35,231 nucleotides of DNA, taken from assembly GCA_002842215.1 (NCBI GenBank), contig PHCC01000039.1, forward strand, positions 1 to 35,231, given 5' to 3'. Of the stretch, positions 1-9,204 are shown one piece after another. The notes beneath the pieces were generated by a model, which was not told the DNA's origin, made no database searches, and saw only the letters and a list, made by a program, of their open reading frames with translations. Source of the stretch: Betaproteobacteria bacterium HGW-Betaproteobacteria-9. GTDB lineage: Bacteria > Pseudomonadota > Gammaproteobacteria > Burkholderiales > Burkholderiaceae_C. The translations under genes were made by a program, and so were the position numbers. Each line of letters begins with the position of its first letter. The stretch's first letter is position 1.

Positions 1-99
1 CCGTGGCCGCGCGCGCAGCGCGCTTCGTCAACTGATTCGTCGCACTTGTCTGAGCGGAGAGAGCGCAGCGAACGCAGCGAGTTGTGCGACGGGCCACGG
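1..99. repeat. Nested inverted repeat at window start
   Basis: Two nested inverted repeats are visible. The outer arms CCGTGGC (1-7) and GCCACGG (93-99) enclose the inner arms CGTCGCAC (38-45) and GTGCGACG (84-91). A further perfect palindrome, GCGCGC-A-GCGCGC, lies at 11-23. The core between the inner arms is purine-rich with short iterations of GCAGCGA. Intergenic repeats of this general look are common in Comamonadaceae from memory, but I cannot confirm the family. It could end transcription of a gene left of the window. No coding sequence is supported here; the frames open across it are incidental. Confidence 0.5.
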
Positions 100-118
100 C
101 CGCGAGCATCGCAGGGGA

Positions 119-137
119 GTCGGTGCACAGCACCGAC
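119..137. other. Perfect 8-bp hairpin upstream of nifV
   Basis: GTCGGTGC (119-126), loop ACA, then GCACCGAC (130-137) form a perfect stem. There is no T-run on either side, so it is not a standard intrinsic terminator. It lies about 90 bases upstream of the putative NifA site and could be a 3' end structure of an upstream transcript or an operator. Confidence 0.4.
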
Positions 138-225
138 CGCTTCACCGGCGCGCTGCGGCCTGCCCACACACGCCTTGAGCCGCGGGGCGCTTGCCAGAAG
201 AGCCACGAGAGAGCCAAAAGGCCGC

Positions 226-241
226 TGTTCGAAACAACACA
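226..241 (+). promoter_or_regulatory. Putative NifA upstream activator sequence
   Basis: TGT (226-228), ten bases, then ACA (239-241) match the NifA enhancer consensus TGT-N10-ACA exactly. The site lies about 105 bases upstream of the -24 element of the nifV sigma-54 promoter, within the usual enhancer range. The motif is short and could occur by chance; its position before a nif gene and a consensus sigma-54 promoter is what supports it. Confidence 0.7.
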
Positions 242-345
242 TTCCCGACAGCAACCACGGACGCGCGAAACGCACCACACAGACCAGACCCGACAAACGG
301 CCCCAGCCAGGCGTCAAACACAGCGGATTCGGTCCTCAAAACGGG

Positions 346-360
346 TGGCACGGTGCTTGC
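346..360 (+). promoter_or_regulatory. Sigma-54 (-24/-12) promoter of the nifV operon
   Basis: TGGCACGGTGCTTGC matches the RpoN consensus TGGCACG-N4-TTGC at every fixed position, with GG and GC ten bases apart. Transcription would start near 372, leaving a leader of about 18 bases before the nifV ATG at 390. That leader includes the AAAGGA ribosome-binding sequence at 374-379. With the TGT-N10-ACA site upstream this indicates NifA/RpoN control of nifV and the genes downstream. Confidence 0.85.
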
Positions 361-389
361 GATCAAGTCCGCCAAAGGATGCCGCTCAC

Positions 390-1547
390 ATGCCACGCAA
401 TCTCATCATCAACGACACCACGCTGCGCGACGGCGAACAGACCGCCGGGGTGGCGTTCACGGTGTCCGAGAAATGCGCCATTGCCACGGCGCTCTCGGCG
501 GCGGGGGTGCCCGAGATGGAGATCGGCATCCCGGCCATGGGCGACGAAGAGATCGACTGCATCAACGCCATCGCCGCGCTTAAGCTTCCTGCGAAGCTGA
601 TGGTCTGGGGCCGCCTGACCGAGACCGACCTGGCCAGCGCGCTGCGCTGCGACGCGCAGATCGTGCACCTCTCGATGCCGGTCTCCGACATCCACCTGCA
701 ATACAAGCTGCGCCAGTCGCGCGAGTGGGTGCTGGAGCAGGTCACGCGCCTGATCAGTCAGGCCGCGCAGAGTGGGCGCCAGATCTCGTTTGGTGCCGAA
801 GACGCCTCGCGCGCCGACAGCGCCTTTCTGATTGAAGTGGCGCGCCGCGCCCAGGCCTGCGGCGCGAGCCGCATCCGCTTCGCCGACACGCTGGGCGTGC
901 TCGACCCGTTTGCCACTTTCGACGCCATCGCCCGCCTGCGCGACGCGGTGGACATGGACATCGAGATGCACGCCCACGACGACCTGGGCCTGGCCACCGC
1001 CAACACCCTGGCCGCCGCACGCGCTGGCGCGACCCACGCCAACACCACCGTCAACGGTCTGGGCGAACGCGCCGGCAATGCCGCACTGGAAGAGGTGGTG
1101 ATGGCGGCGCGCCACCTGCAGCAAACACACACCGGCGTCGACACCCACGCCCTGCTCGGCATCTCGCAACTCGTGGCGCGCGCCTCGGGGCGCTCGGTGG
1201 CCTTCAACAAGAGCATCGTCGGAGAAGCCGTGTTCACCCACGAGTCGGGCATCCACATTGACGGACTGCAGAAGCACCCCTCGACCTACGAAGGCTTCGA
1301 CCCAGGCGAGCTCGGCCGCGAGCGCCGCACCGTGCTGGGCAAACACTCGGGCTCGCAGGCCGTGCGCCTGGCCTTCGGCGCCATGGGCCTGACCATCGAG
1401 GACGATGCACTGACCGAACGCGTGCTGGCCCGCATCCGCGAACACGCCATGCGCGTGAAGCAGGAGGCCACACCCGAAGAGCTGCGCGGCTTCCTGATGG
1501 ACGCGCACAACATCGCCAACGTTTCACCTGGCTGGGGACGCGCGTGA
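390..1547 (+). CDS. nifV: Homocitrate synthase NifV
   Basis: Condenses acetyl-CoA with 2-oxoglutarate to homocitrate, the organic ligand of the nitrogenase FeMo-cofactor. The 385-residue product has the HMGL-like TIM barrel of this family: LRDGEQ near residues 12-17, the metal-binding HAH at 194-196 within a HAHDDLGLA stretch, and NGLGERAGNA from about 222. Length is normal for NifV. ATG 390 is chosen because homology begins there, it has AAAGGA at 374-379, and it lies just after the sigma-54 promoter; the open frame continues upstream to 84 but that part looks non-coding. The stop overlaps the GTG start of the next gene. Isopropylmalate synthase is the main alternative from sequence alone; the nif context decides for NifV. 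Confidence 0.93.
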   Translation: MPRNLIINDTTLRDGEQTAGVAFTVSEKCAIATALSAAGVPEMEIGIPAMGDEEIDCINAIAALKLPAKLMVWGRLTETDLASALRCDAQIVHLSMPVSDIHLQYKLRQSREWVLEQVTRLISQAAQSGRQISFGAEDASRADSAFLIEVARRAQACGASRIRFADTLGVLDPFATFDAIARLRDAVDMDIEMHAHDDLGLATANTLAAARAGATHANTTVNGLGERAGNAALEEVVMAARHLQQTHTGVDTHALLGISQLVARASGRSVAFNKSIVGEAVFTHESGIHIDGLQKHPSTYEGFDPGELGRERRTVLGKHSGSQAVRLAFGAMGLTIEDDALTERVLARIREHAMRVKQEATPEELRGFLMDAHNIANVSPGWGRA

Positions 1548-2326
1548 ACACGGAAGCCACGGTCGCCGCTGCCGCCTCACCCGCGGGCTGGTGGAGCCTC
1601 CTGCGCGAAGACGCACGCTGCGTGCTGAAACGCGACCCGGCCGCGCGCAGCCTGATCGAAGTCTGGACCATCTACCCCGGCCTGCAGGCCATCGCCCTGC
1701 ACCGCCTGGCCCACGCGCTGTGGACCCGCGGCTGGCGCTACCTGCCGCGCTGGCTGTCGTTTGTGTCGCGTGCGCTGACGCAGATCGACATCCATCCCGG
1801 TGCGCGCATCGGCGCCCGCTTCTTCATCGACCACGGCACCGGTGTCGTGATCGGCGAGACGGCCGAGGTGGGCGACGACGTCACGCTCTACCACGGCGTC
1901 ACGCTGGGCGGCACGAGCTGGCGCGTCGGCAAGCGCCACCCGACGCTGGGCCACCAGGTGGTGGTGGGCGCGGGCGCCAAGATCCTCGGTCCCATCAAGG
2001 TCGGCGACGGCGCCCGCGTGGCGGCCAACTCGGTGGTGATCGAGGCCGTGCCGGCCGGAGCCACCGTGGTCGGCATCCCGGGCCGCGTGGTCGCGCCAGC
2101 GCGCCGCACCACGCACGGCTTCGATCTCGAACACCACCTCATTCCCGACCCGGTGGGCAAGGCGATTGCCTGCCTGCTCGACCGCGTGGCCCAGCTGGAG
2201 CGCGCTCTGGCCCACAGCCAGGGCCTGGCCAGCGCCGACAGCGCCTGCGGTCTTTGTGACGATCAATGTGCCGAACCGGGGTTCGCCACCGCGAAACCCC
2301 ATCTTCAACCCGCGACCGTGGAGTGA
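1544..2326 (+). CDS. cysE: Serine O-acetyltransferase (NifP/CysE-like)
   Basis: Transfers acetyl from acetyl-CoA to L-serine, giving O-acetylserine for cysteine synthesis in the cytoplasm. The 260-residue product has an N-terminal helical part (about 20-85), then left-handed beta-helix hexapeptide repeats with the family signatures HPGARIGARFFIDHG, GVVIGETA and LYHGVTLGG. The C-terminal 50 residues are more divergent and include a cysteine-containing SACGLCDDQC segment. The GTG start at 1544 overlaps the nifV stop, so the two are probably translationally coupled. A dedicated copy in nif clusters (NifP) is thought to raise cysteine supply for Fe-S cluster synthesis by NifS. I infer that role here from position. 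Confidence 0.9.
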   Translation: MNTEATVAAAASPAGWWSLLREDARCVLKRDPAARSLIEVWTIYPGLQAIALHRLAHALWTRGWRYLPRWLSFVSRALTQIDIHPGARIGARFFIDHGTGVVIGETAEVGDDVTLYHGVTLGGTSWRVGKRHPTLGHQVVVGAGAKILGPIKVGDGARVAANSVVIEAVPAGATVVGIPGRVVAPARRTTHGFDLEHHLIPDPVGKAIACLLDRVAQLERALAHSQGLASADSACGLCDDQCAEPGFATAKPHLQPATVE

Positions 2327-2333
2327 ACCCCAA

Positions 2334-2672
2334 ATGGAAAACTTCGTTCAACAGCTCAAGGCCCTGTCATCGGCCGAGGATTTCCTGCAGTACTTCGGCG
2401 TGCCGTTCGAGCAGTCGGTGGTCAACGTGAGCCGGCTGCACATCCTCAAACGCTTCTTCCAGTACATCCGCCAGCAGACCCTGCCCTCGGCCGACGACGA
2501 ACTCGCGCTCTACACCGTCTACCGCGAACAGCTGGTCAAGGCCTACGCCGACTTCGTGAAGTCCACGCCGGCGCAGGAAAAGGTGTTCAAGGTGTTCCAG
2601 GACGTCGGCGGCAAACAGCACGTCACGCTGGAGAGTTTGAAGAGTTCGGTCCCGTCCCGCATGGCCGCCTGA
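2334..2672 (+). CDS. nifW: Nitrogenase stabilising/protective protein NifW
   Basis: Small cytoplasmic protein that associates with the MoFe protein and helps protect or mature it, with an incompletely defined mechanism. The 112-residue product begins MENFVQQLKALSSAEDFLQY and contains the family-typical FFGV/YFGVPF region and VHRLHIL-like VSRLHILKRF. ATG 2334 has GGAG about 10 bases upstream and lies 7 bases after the preceding stop. An upstream open extension to 2166 lies inside the acetyltransferase gene and is rejected. The length is typical of NifW. Confidence 0.9.
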   Translation: MENFVQQLKALSSAEDFLQYFGVPFEQSVVNVSRLHILKRFFQYIRQQTLPSADDELALYTVYREQLVKAYADFVKSTPAQEKVFKVFQDVGGKQHVTLESLKSSVPSRMAA

Positions 2673-2684
2673 AGGAGATTTGAC

Positions 2685-3533
2685 ATGCACATCGTCGTCT
2701 GTATCAAGCAGGTGCCGGACTCGGCACAGATCCGGGTCCACCCGGTCACCAACACCATCATGCGTCAGGGCGTGCCGGCCATCGTCAACCCCTACGACCT
2801 GTTCTCGCTCGAAGAAGCCCTGCGTCTCAAAGACAAGTTCGGCGGCAAGGTCACCGTGCTGTGCATGGGCCCGCCGCAGGCCGAAGAAGCGCTGCGCAAG
2901 TGCATCAGCTTCGGTGCCGACGACGCCGTGCTCGTGACCGACCGCGCTTTCGCCGGCGCCGACACGCTGGCCACCTCGTACGCACTGGCCGCAGGCATCC
3001 GCCAGATCGCCAAGGAGCAGGCGGTGGACATCGTCTTCACAGGCAAGCAGACCATCGACGGCGACACCGCCCAGGTCGGCCCCGGCATCGCCAAGCGCAT
3101 GGGCCTGCAGCTGCTGACCTATGTGTCGCGCATCGTCGAGACCGACCTGGACGGCCGCACGATCACCGTCGAGCGCCGCGCCGAAGGTGGCGTACAGGTG
3201 CTGAAAACGGCCCTGCCCTGCCTGATCACGATGCTGGAGAACACCAACGAGATGCGCTTCGCCAACCTGCCCGCCATGATCCACGCCGCCGCGTACCCGG
3301 TGCGCAAATGGAGCAAGGAGCAGGCCGCCATCGAAGACCTCGACAAGATCGGTCTCAAGGGTTCGCCCACCGTGGTGAGCAAGGTGTTCGGTCCTTCGCC
3401 GCGCACCGAGAAGGTAGAGATGCTGGACCTGGAGACATCGAACCTGCGCGACATCTCGCTCAACCTGTTGCAGAAGGTTTTCACCCGCCACCCCACCCTT
3501 GAAGCCGACCTGCTCATGAAGGAGTCCGCATGA
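2685..3533 (+). CDS. fixA: Electron transfer flavoprotein beta subunit FixA
   Basis: Beta subunit of the FixAB electron transfer flavoprotein. In diazotrophs FixABCX oxidises NADH and bifurcates electrons to quinone and to a low-potential ferredoxin or flavodoxin that feeds nitrogenase. The 282-residue product opens with the ETF-beta signature MHIVVCIKQVPD, followed by NPYDLFSLEEALRL and the AMP/FAD-pocket region FTGKQTIDGDTAQVGP at about 121-136. GGAG lies 8-9 bases before the ATG. The gene follows nifW by 12 bases and its stop overlaps the fixB ATG by four bases. Confidence 0.95.
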   Translation: MHIVVCIKQVPDSAQIRVHPVTNTIMRQGVPAIVNPYDLFSLEEALRLKDKFGGKVTVLCMGPPQAEEALRKCISFGADDAVLVTDRAFAGADTLATSYALAAGIRQIAKEQAVDIVFTGKQTIDGDTAQVGPGIAKRMGLQLLTYVSRIVETDLDGRTITVERRAEGGVQVLKTALPCLITMLENTNEMRFANLPAMIHAAAYPVRKWSKEQAAIEDLDKIGLKGSPTVVSKVFGPSPRTEKVEMLDLETSNLRDISLNLLQKVFTRHPTLEADLLMKESA

Positions 3534-4630
3534 ACGCGCCCGCCACACCCGTCAAGCGCCCCGCCGGCCGCGGCCGCAACCTCGAACTGTCGGACGAACT
3601 CAAGGCCTACAAGGGCGTCTGGGTGTTCGTCGAACACGACCGCGGCCATGTGCACAGTGTGTCGTGGGAGCTGCTGGGCGAAGCGCGCAAGCTGGCAGAC
3701 ACGCTGGGCAGCCCCGTCGGCGCGGTGCTGCTGGGCGGTGCCGACGAACACCTGGACAAGTTCGCAGCCGAGGCCATCAGCTTCGGTGCCGACACCGTGT
3801 ACATCGTGACCGACCCGGTGCTCAAGGGCTACCGCAACGAGCCTTTCACCAAAGGCCTCACCGATCTGGTGAACAAGTACAAGCCCGAGATCCTGCTGCT
3901 GGGCGCCACCTCCCAAGGTCGCGACCTCGCGGGCTCGGTGGCCACCACCCTGCTCACCGGCCTGACGGCCGACTGCACCGAGCTCAACATCGACCCGGTC
4001 TCCAAAGCCCTGGCCGCCACGCGCCCCACCTTCGGCGGCTCGCTCTACTGCACCATCATGACCCTGGCCTACCGGCCGCAGATGGCCACGGTGCGCCCGC
4101 GCGTGATGCTGATGCCCAAGGTCGACCCCAATCGCACCGGCAACCTGGTGCACGACACGCTGGGCATGGTCGAGACACAGATCGTCACCAAGCTGCTGGA
4201 CTTCATTGCGGATGCGAACAGCAACAAGATCAACCTGCCCTACGCCGACGTGATCGTGAGCGGCGGCAAGGGCCTGAAGAACCCCGACAACTTCAAGCTG
4301 GTGTTCGAACTGGCGCGTGTGCTCGGCGGCGAGGTCGGCGCCACGCGGCCCGTCGTGCAGGCCGGCTGGGTCGAGGCCGACCGCCAGGTGGGCCAGACCG
4401 GCAAGACGGTGCGCCCCAAGCTCTACATCGCCGCCGGCATCAGCGGCGCGGTGCAGCACCGCGTAGGCATGGAAGGCTCGGACGTGATCGTCGCCATCAA
4501 CACCGACCCGAACGCGCCCATCTTCGAATTCGCGCACTACGGCATCGTCGGCAACGCGATGCTGGTACTGCCTGCGTTGACCAAGGCGTTCGCCGAACAC
4601 CTGTCCAAGCGCAGCGCGCTGGTTGCCTGA
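3530..4630 (+). CDS. fixB: Electron transfer flavoprotein alpha subunit FixB
   Basis: Alpha subunit of the FixAB flavoprotein. Its C-terminal domain carries the ETF-alpha FAD signature, seen here as GWVEADRQVGQTGKTVRPKL followed by YIAAGISGAVQH (about 280-312). The N-terminal domain has the VFVEHDRG and LLGGADEHLDKFAAEAISFG pieces usual in the family. The 366-residue length is normal. ATG 3530 overlaps the fixA stop (ATGA), implying coupled translation and matched subunit amounts. Intact. Confidence 0.95.
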   Translation: MNAPATPVKRPAGRGRNLELSDELKAYKGVWVFVEHDRGHVHSVSWELLGEARKLADTLGSPVGAVLLGGADEHLDKFAAEAISFGADTVYIVTDPVLKGYRNEPFTKGLTDLVNKYKPEILLLGATSQGRDLAGSVATTLLTGLTADCTELNIDPVSKALAATRPTFGGSLYCTIMTLAYRPQMATVRPRVMLMPKVDPNRTGNLVHDTLGMVETQIVTKLLDFIADANSNKINLPYADVIVSGGKGLKNPDNFKLVFELARVLGGEVGATRPVVQAGWVEADRQVGQTGKTVRPKLYIAAGISGAVQHRVGMEGSDVIVAINTDPNAPIFEFAHYGIVGNAMLVLPALTKAFAEHLSKRSALVA

Positions 4631-4657
4631 TCCCGTCCACCACCTCTGGGGAACGCC

Positions 4658-5968
4658 ATGAAAAAACCCTCTCAATTCGATGCCATCGTGGTGGGCGCGG
4701 GGCCCTCGGGCAACGCCTGCGCCTACACCCTGGCCAAGGCCGGCCTCAAGGTCCTGCAGATCGAACGCGGCGAATACCCGGGTTCGAAAAACGTGCAGGG
4801 CGCCATCCTCTACAGCGACGCGCTGGAGAAGATCATTCCCGACTTCCGCGACGACGCGCCGCTGGAGCGCCACATCATCGAACAGCGCGTCTGGGTGCTC
4901 GACGACAACAGCTTCGTCGGCACGCACTACCGCAGCGACGACTACAACAAGCCGCCGTACAACCGCTACACCATCATCCGGGCGCAGTTCGACAAGTGGT
5001 TCAGCTCCAAGGTGCGCGAAGCCGGCGCCCTGCTGATCTGCGAGACCACGGTCAACCACCTGATCATGGACGGCGACCAGGTCGTGGGCGTGCAGTGCGA
5101 CCGCGAAGCCGGCGACGTGTACGCCGACGTGGTGATCATGGCCGACGGTGTGAACAGCACGCTGGCGCGCAAGGCCGGCTTCCACGGCGAGATCAAGGAC
5201 AGCAACGTCGCGCTCGCGGTGAAGGAGATCCTCTTCATGCCCGAAGACACGATCCGCCAGCGCTTCAACATCGGCGAAGAAGAAGGCGTGGTGATCGAGA
5301 TGGTCGGCAAGATCACCGACGGCATGATGGGCACGGGCTTCCTCTACACCAACAAGGAATCGCTCACCATCGGCATCGGCTGCATGCTGGGCGACTTCAA
5401 GGGCAGTGTGAACAGGACCAGTCCCTACGCCCTGCTGGAAAAGCTCAAGCAACACCCCTCCATCGCCCCGCTGATCCAGGGCGGTGAGATGAAGGAATAC
5501 GCGGCCCACCTGATCCCCGAAGGCGGCTTCTACGCCATCCCCAAGGTGTATGGCAACGGCTGGATGATCGTGGGCGACTCGGGCGGCTTCGTCAACGCGG
5601 TGCACCGCGAAGGCTCCAACCTGGCCATGACCACCGGGCGCCTCGCGGCCGAAACCGTGATCGCCGCCAAGGCCGCCGGCCAGCCCATGAGCGAATCGGT
5701 GCTGAAGTCCTACAAAACCGAGCTCGACAAGAGCTTCGTGATGAAGGACCTGCACAAGTACCGCGACATGCCCGAGGTGTTCCACAAGAACAACCAGTTC
5801 TTCACGACCTACCCCGAGCTCGTGTCCAAGGCCGCGCACAAGATGTTCACGGTCGATGGCGTGGACAAGAAAACCAAGGAACGCGAGATCTTTTCCAGCT
5901 TCCGCACCTCGCGCTCGCTCACCGGCCTGGTGGGTGACGCCGTCAAACTCTGGAGGGCCTTCCGATGA
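4658..5968 (+). CDS. fixC: FixC, ETF-quinone oxidoreductase-like flavoprotein
   Basis: Membrane-associated flavoprotein of the FixABCX complex that passes the high-potential electron to quinone. The 436-residue product has an N-terminal Rossmann FAD motif VVGAGPSGNACAYTLAKAG (about 9-27), a second GD motif (MIVGDSGGFVNAVHREG, about 303-319) and the ETF-QO-like C-terminal part. The membrane insertion region is not a classic transmembrane helix, as expected for the family. It follows fixB by 27 bases with a GGGGAACGCC sequence before the ATG, and its stop overlaps the fixX ATG. Confidence 0.95.
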   Translation: MKKPSQFDAIVVGAGPSGNACAYTLAKAGLKVLQIERGEYPGSKNVQGAILYSDALEKIIPDFRDDAPLERHIIEQRVWVLDDNSFVGTHYRSDDYNKPPYNRYTIIRAQFDKWFSSKVREAGALLICETTVNHLIMDGDQVVGVQCDREAGDVYADVVIMADGVNSTLARKAGFHGEIKDSNVALAVKEILFMPEDTIRQRFNIGEEEGVVIEMVGKITDGMMGTGFLYTNKESLTIGIGCMLGDFKGSVNRTSPYALLEKLKQHPSIAPLIQGGEMKEYAAHLIPEGGFYAIPKVYGNGWMIVGDSGGFVNAVHREGSNLAMTTGRLAAETVIAAKAAGQPMSESVLKSYKTELDKSFVMKDLHKYRDMPEVFHKNNQFFTTYPELVSKAAHKMFTVDGVDKKTKEREIFSSFRTSRSLTGLVGDAVKLWRAFR

Positions 5969-6264
5969 ACGCCGTTGCCGTGAATGTCGAAGAGAAACTG
6001 TTTCAGAACCGCTACCGCGTCGACGCGGGTCGGCCGCACATCCAGATCAAGGACCCCGAGATCTGCGCCAACGACTGCGCCCAGAAGTCCTGCACCTACG
6101 TGTGCCCGGCCTCCTGCTACAAGGCCGAAGGCAACGGCAGCGTGACGCTGATCACCGACGGCTGCCTGGAGTGCGGCAGCTGCCGGATCATCTGCTCGGA
6201 GTTCACCAACGTGAACTGGGAGTACCCGCGGGGCGGGCACGGCATCCTGTTCAAGTTTGGATAG
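5965..6264 (+). CDS. fixX: Ferredoxin-like protein FixX
   Basis: Small Fe-S partner of FixC. The 99-residue product has an N-terminal half with CANDCAQKSCTYVCPASCY and a C-terminal half with CLECGSCRIICSE, the two cysteine sets typical of FixX and of the Fe-S domain of ETF-quinone oxidoreductase. It shares four bases with fixC (ATGA), so it is the last translationally coupled gene of the fix set. A hairpin repeat begins directly after its stop at 6264. Confidence 0.95.
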   Translation: MNAVAVNVEEKLFQNRYRVDAGRPHIQIKDPEICANDCAQKSCTYVCPASCYKAEGNGSVTLITDGCLECGSCRIICSEFTNVNWEYPRGGHGILFKFG

Positions 6265-6350
6265 CACCCCGTTGCTTGCTCGCTTCGCGTAGCCGCATCC
6301 CCCTTCCAGGGGCAACGCCAGCGGCCCGGCAAAGCCGGCTCCGCGGCATT
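6265..6350 (+). repeat. Triple-hairpin intergenic repeat, copy A
   Basis: First of eight related copies. Read in the + direction it starts immediately after the fixX stop: a degenerate first stem around 6271-6293, a CCCC/GGGG stem at 6299-6312, then CCGGC-AAA-GCCGG at 6326-6338 followed by CTCCGC. It lies between fixX and the ferredoxin gene. No long T-run follows, so it is not a textbook intrinsic terminator. Confidence 0.75.
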
Positions 6351-6393
6351 CCCGGTTCAGACATCGGTCTTCGATCACACCAAAGGAATCCCC

Positions 6394-6717
6394 ATGCCCC
6401 GTCCTGCCCGCCACGTTTTCGTCTGCACCCAGAACCGCCCGCCGCAGCACCCGCGCGGCTCGTGTGCCAGCAAGGGCGGCACGGCCGTGCTGCAGGCTTT
6501 CTGGGCCGAGCAGCAGAAGCGCCAGGCCTATGAGTCGTTATCGGTGACCTATTCGGGCTGCCTCGGTCCCTGTGACCAGGGCGCCAACGTGCTGGTCTAC
6601 CCGGAGGCGGTGATGTACCGCAACGTGACCGACGCCGACGTGGCCGAGATTTTCAACAGCCACCTCAAAGGTGGCGTGCCGGTGGAGCGGCTGCTCGCGC
6701 CCCCGTCTGTTTGGTGA
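6394..6717 (+). CDS. Thioredoxin-like [2Fe-2S] ferredoxin
   Basis: Cytoplasmic electron carrier of the thioredoxin-fold [2Fe-2S] ferredoxin family. The 107-residue product has the four expected cysteines at 11, 24, 56 and 60 in the pattern VFVCTQNR, GSCASKG and SGCLGPCDQG. Such ferredoxins are often found near nif genes, so a role in electron supply to nitrogenase or its maturation is likely but unproven. The ATG at 6394 follows a purine-rich AAAGGAAT. It is separated from fixX by 129 bases holding repeat copy A, so it may be transcribed with the fix genes or alone. It converges on serS. Confidence 0.88.
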   Translation: MPRPARHVFVCTQNRPPQHPRGSCASKGGTAVLQAFWAEQQKRQAYESLSVTYSGCLGPCDQGANVLVYPEAVMYRNVTDADVAEIFNSHLKGGVPVERLLAPPSVW

Positions 6718-6780
6718 AACGGCTCAATTCAGTGAGGCGTTCGGGCGGAACGGATCCACCCCCGCCGAGCCCCCACCGCT

Positions 6781-8100
<1,320 letters not shown>

Positions 8101-8160
8101 GACGAGATTGTAGGTTTGGAGCAGGACAGGCTCCCGAGAGGCTATGCCCTACCCAGGTCA

Positions 8161-8232
8161 GCGCGGAACCGGCTTTGCCGGGCCGCTGCTGGCGCCCCCT
8201 GGGGGGTGACGCCGAAGGCGGCGCGGGGGGAG
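8161..8232 (-). repeat. Triple-hairpin intergenic repeat, copy B
   Basis: Read on the - strand it begins directly at the ispH stop. The first stem is CGCCG-CCTT-CGGCG, the second CCCCCC/GGGGG, then CGCCAGCAGCGGCCCGGCAA leads into the CCGGC-AAA-GCCGG stem and GTTCCGCGC. It lies between ispH and serS, which run in the same direction. It is nearly identical to copy D. Confidence 0.8.
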
Positions 8233-9204
8233 TCAATGCAGATGCTGCAGCGGCGCAACCTCGCCGCCATCGATCTTCAAACCCTTGGGCAGCGGAAACT
8301 TCACCGTCTCGGTCAGGCCGTCCATGGTGCGCACCGAGATCGCGCCCAGCGCCTTGATGCGGTCGATCACCTGGCGCACCAGGATCTCGGGCGCCGAGGC
8401 GCCGGCCGTCAGGCCCACGCGGGAGCGGCCTTCGAACCACTCGGCCTGCAGCTCGTCGGCGCTGTCCACCATGTGGCTGGGCGTGCCGAGCTTGAGCGCG
8501 ACCTCGCGCAAGCGGTTGCTGTTGGAGCTGGTCGGGCTGCCGACCACGATCACCACGTCCACCTGCGGGCTGAGCAGCTTGACGGCGTCCTGCCGGTTCT
8601 GTGTGGCGTAGCAGATGTCCTGCTGCTTGGGTTCGCGCACGCTGGGGAAACGGGCTTTCACCGCGGCCAGGATGCCCGCCGCGTCGTCCACGCTCAATGT
8701 GGTCTGCGTCACCACCGCCAGTTTCTCCGTCTGAGCCGGCGCCACGCGGGCCACGTCGGCCGCGTCTTCCACCAGGTGGATGCCGCTGTCGAGCTGGCCC
8801 ATGGTGCCTTCGACCTCGGGATGGCCCTTGTGGCCGATCATGATGAACTCGAAGCCGTCCTTGTGCAGCTTGGCCACCTCCACGTGCACCTTGGTCACCA
8901 GCGGACAGGTGGCGTCGAAGATGCTGAAGCCGCGCGCCTGCGCTTCCTCCTGCACGGCCTTGCTCACACCGTGGGCCGAAAACACCAGGGTCGAGCCCGG
9001 GGGCACGTCGGACAGTTCCTCGATGAAGATCGCGCCCTTGGCCTTGAGGTCGTTGACGACGTAGGTGTTGTGCACGATCTCGTGGCGCACATAGATCGGT
9101 CGACCGAACTTGGCCAGCGCGCGTTCGACGATCTCGATCGCGCGGTCCACGCCCGCGCAGAAACCGCGCGGTTCGGCCAGGATGACTTCTTTCGGCTCGT
9201 TCAT
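8233..9204 (-). CDS. ispH: 4-hydroxy-3-methylbut-2-enyl diphosphate reductase IspH
   Basis: Last enzyme of the MEP isoprenoid pathway; reduces HMBPP to IPP and DMAPP using a [4Fe-4S] cluster. The 323-residue product has the three cluster cysteines at 16 (EPRGFCAGV), 100 (DATCPLV) and 198 (DICYATQNRQ), and the SAHGV and TQTTLS motifs. The start is ATG 9204, which shares one base with the fkpB stop (TGATG); a GTG one codon upstream at 9207 is the alternative. The fkpB-ispH order is the same as in E. coli, implying one transcript. Confidence 0.96.
   Translation of the reverse strand: MNEPKEVILAEPRGFCAGVDRAIEIVERALAKFGRPIYVRHEIVHNTYVVNDLKAKGAIFIEELSDVPPGSTLVFSAHGVSKAVQEEAQARGFSIFDATCPLVTKVHVEVAKLHKDGFEFIMIGHKGHPEVEGTMGQLDSGIHLVEDAADVARVAPAQTEKLAVVTQTTLSVDDAAGILAAVKARFPSVREPKQQDICYATQNRQDAVKLLSPQVDVVIVVGSPTSSNSNRLREVALKLGTPSHMVDSADELQAEWFEGRSRVGLTAGASAPEILVRQVIDRIKALGAISVRTMDGLTETVKFPLPKGLKIDGGEVAPLQHLH

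Noticed and set aside
84..389. 102-codon N-terminal extension of nifV
   Set aside because: It would be translated from upstream of the sigma-54 promoter and NifA site, is low-complexity, and homology begins at 390.
3119..5839. 906-codon open frame on the - strand opposite fixA-fixC
   Set aside because: It lies wholly opposite three well-recognised genes, and its product is a His/Val/Gly/Asp-rich string with no family features, as expected for the antisense frame of GC-rich genes.
6738..6753. CGTTC/GAACG hairpin between the ferredoxin gene and serS as a terminator
   Set aside because: Only a five-base stem with no T-run on either strand.
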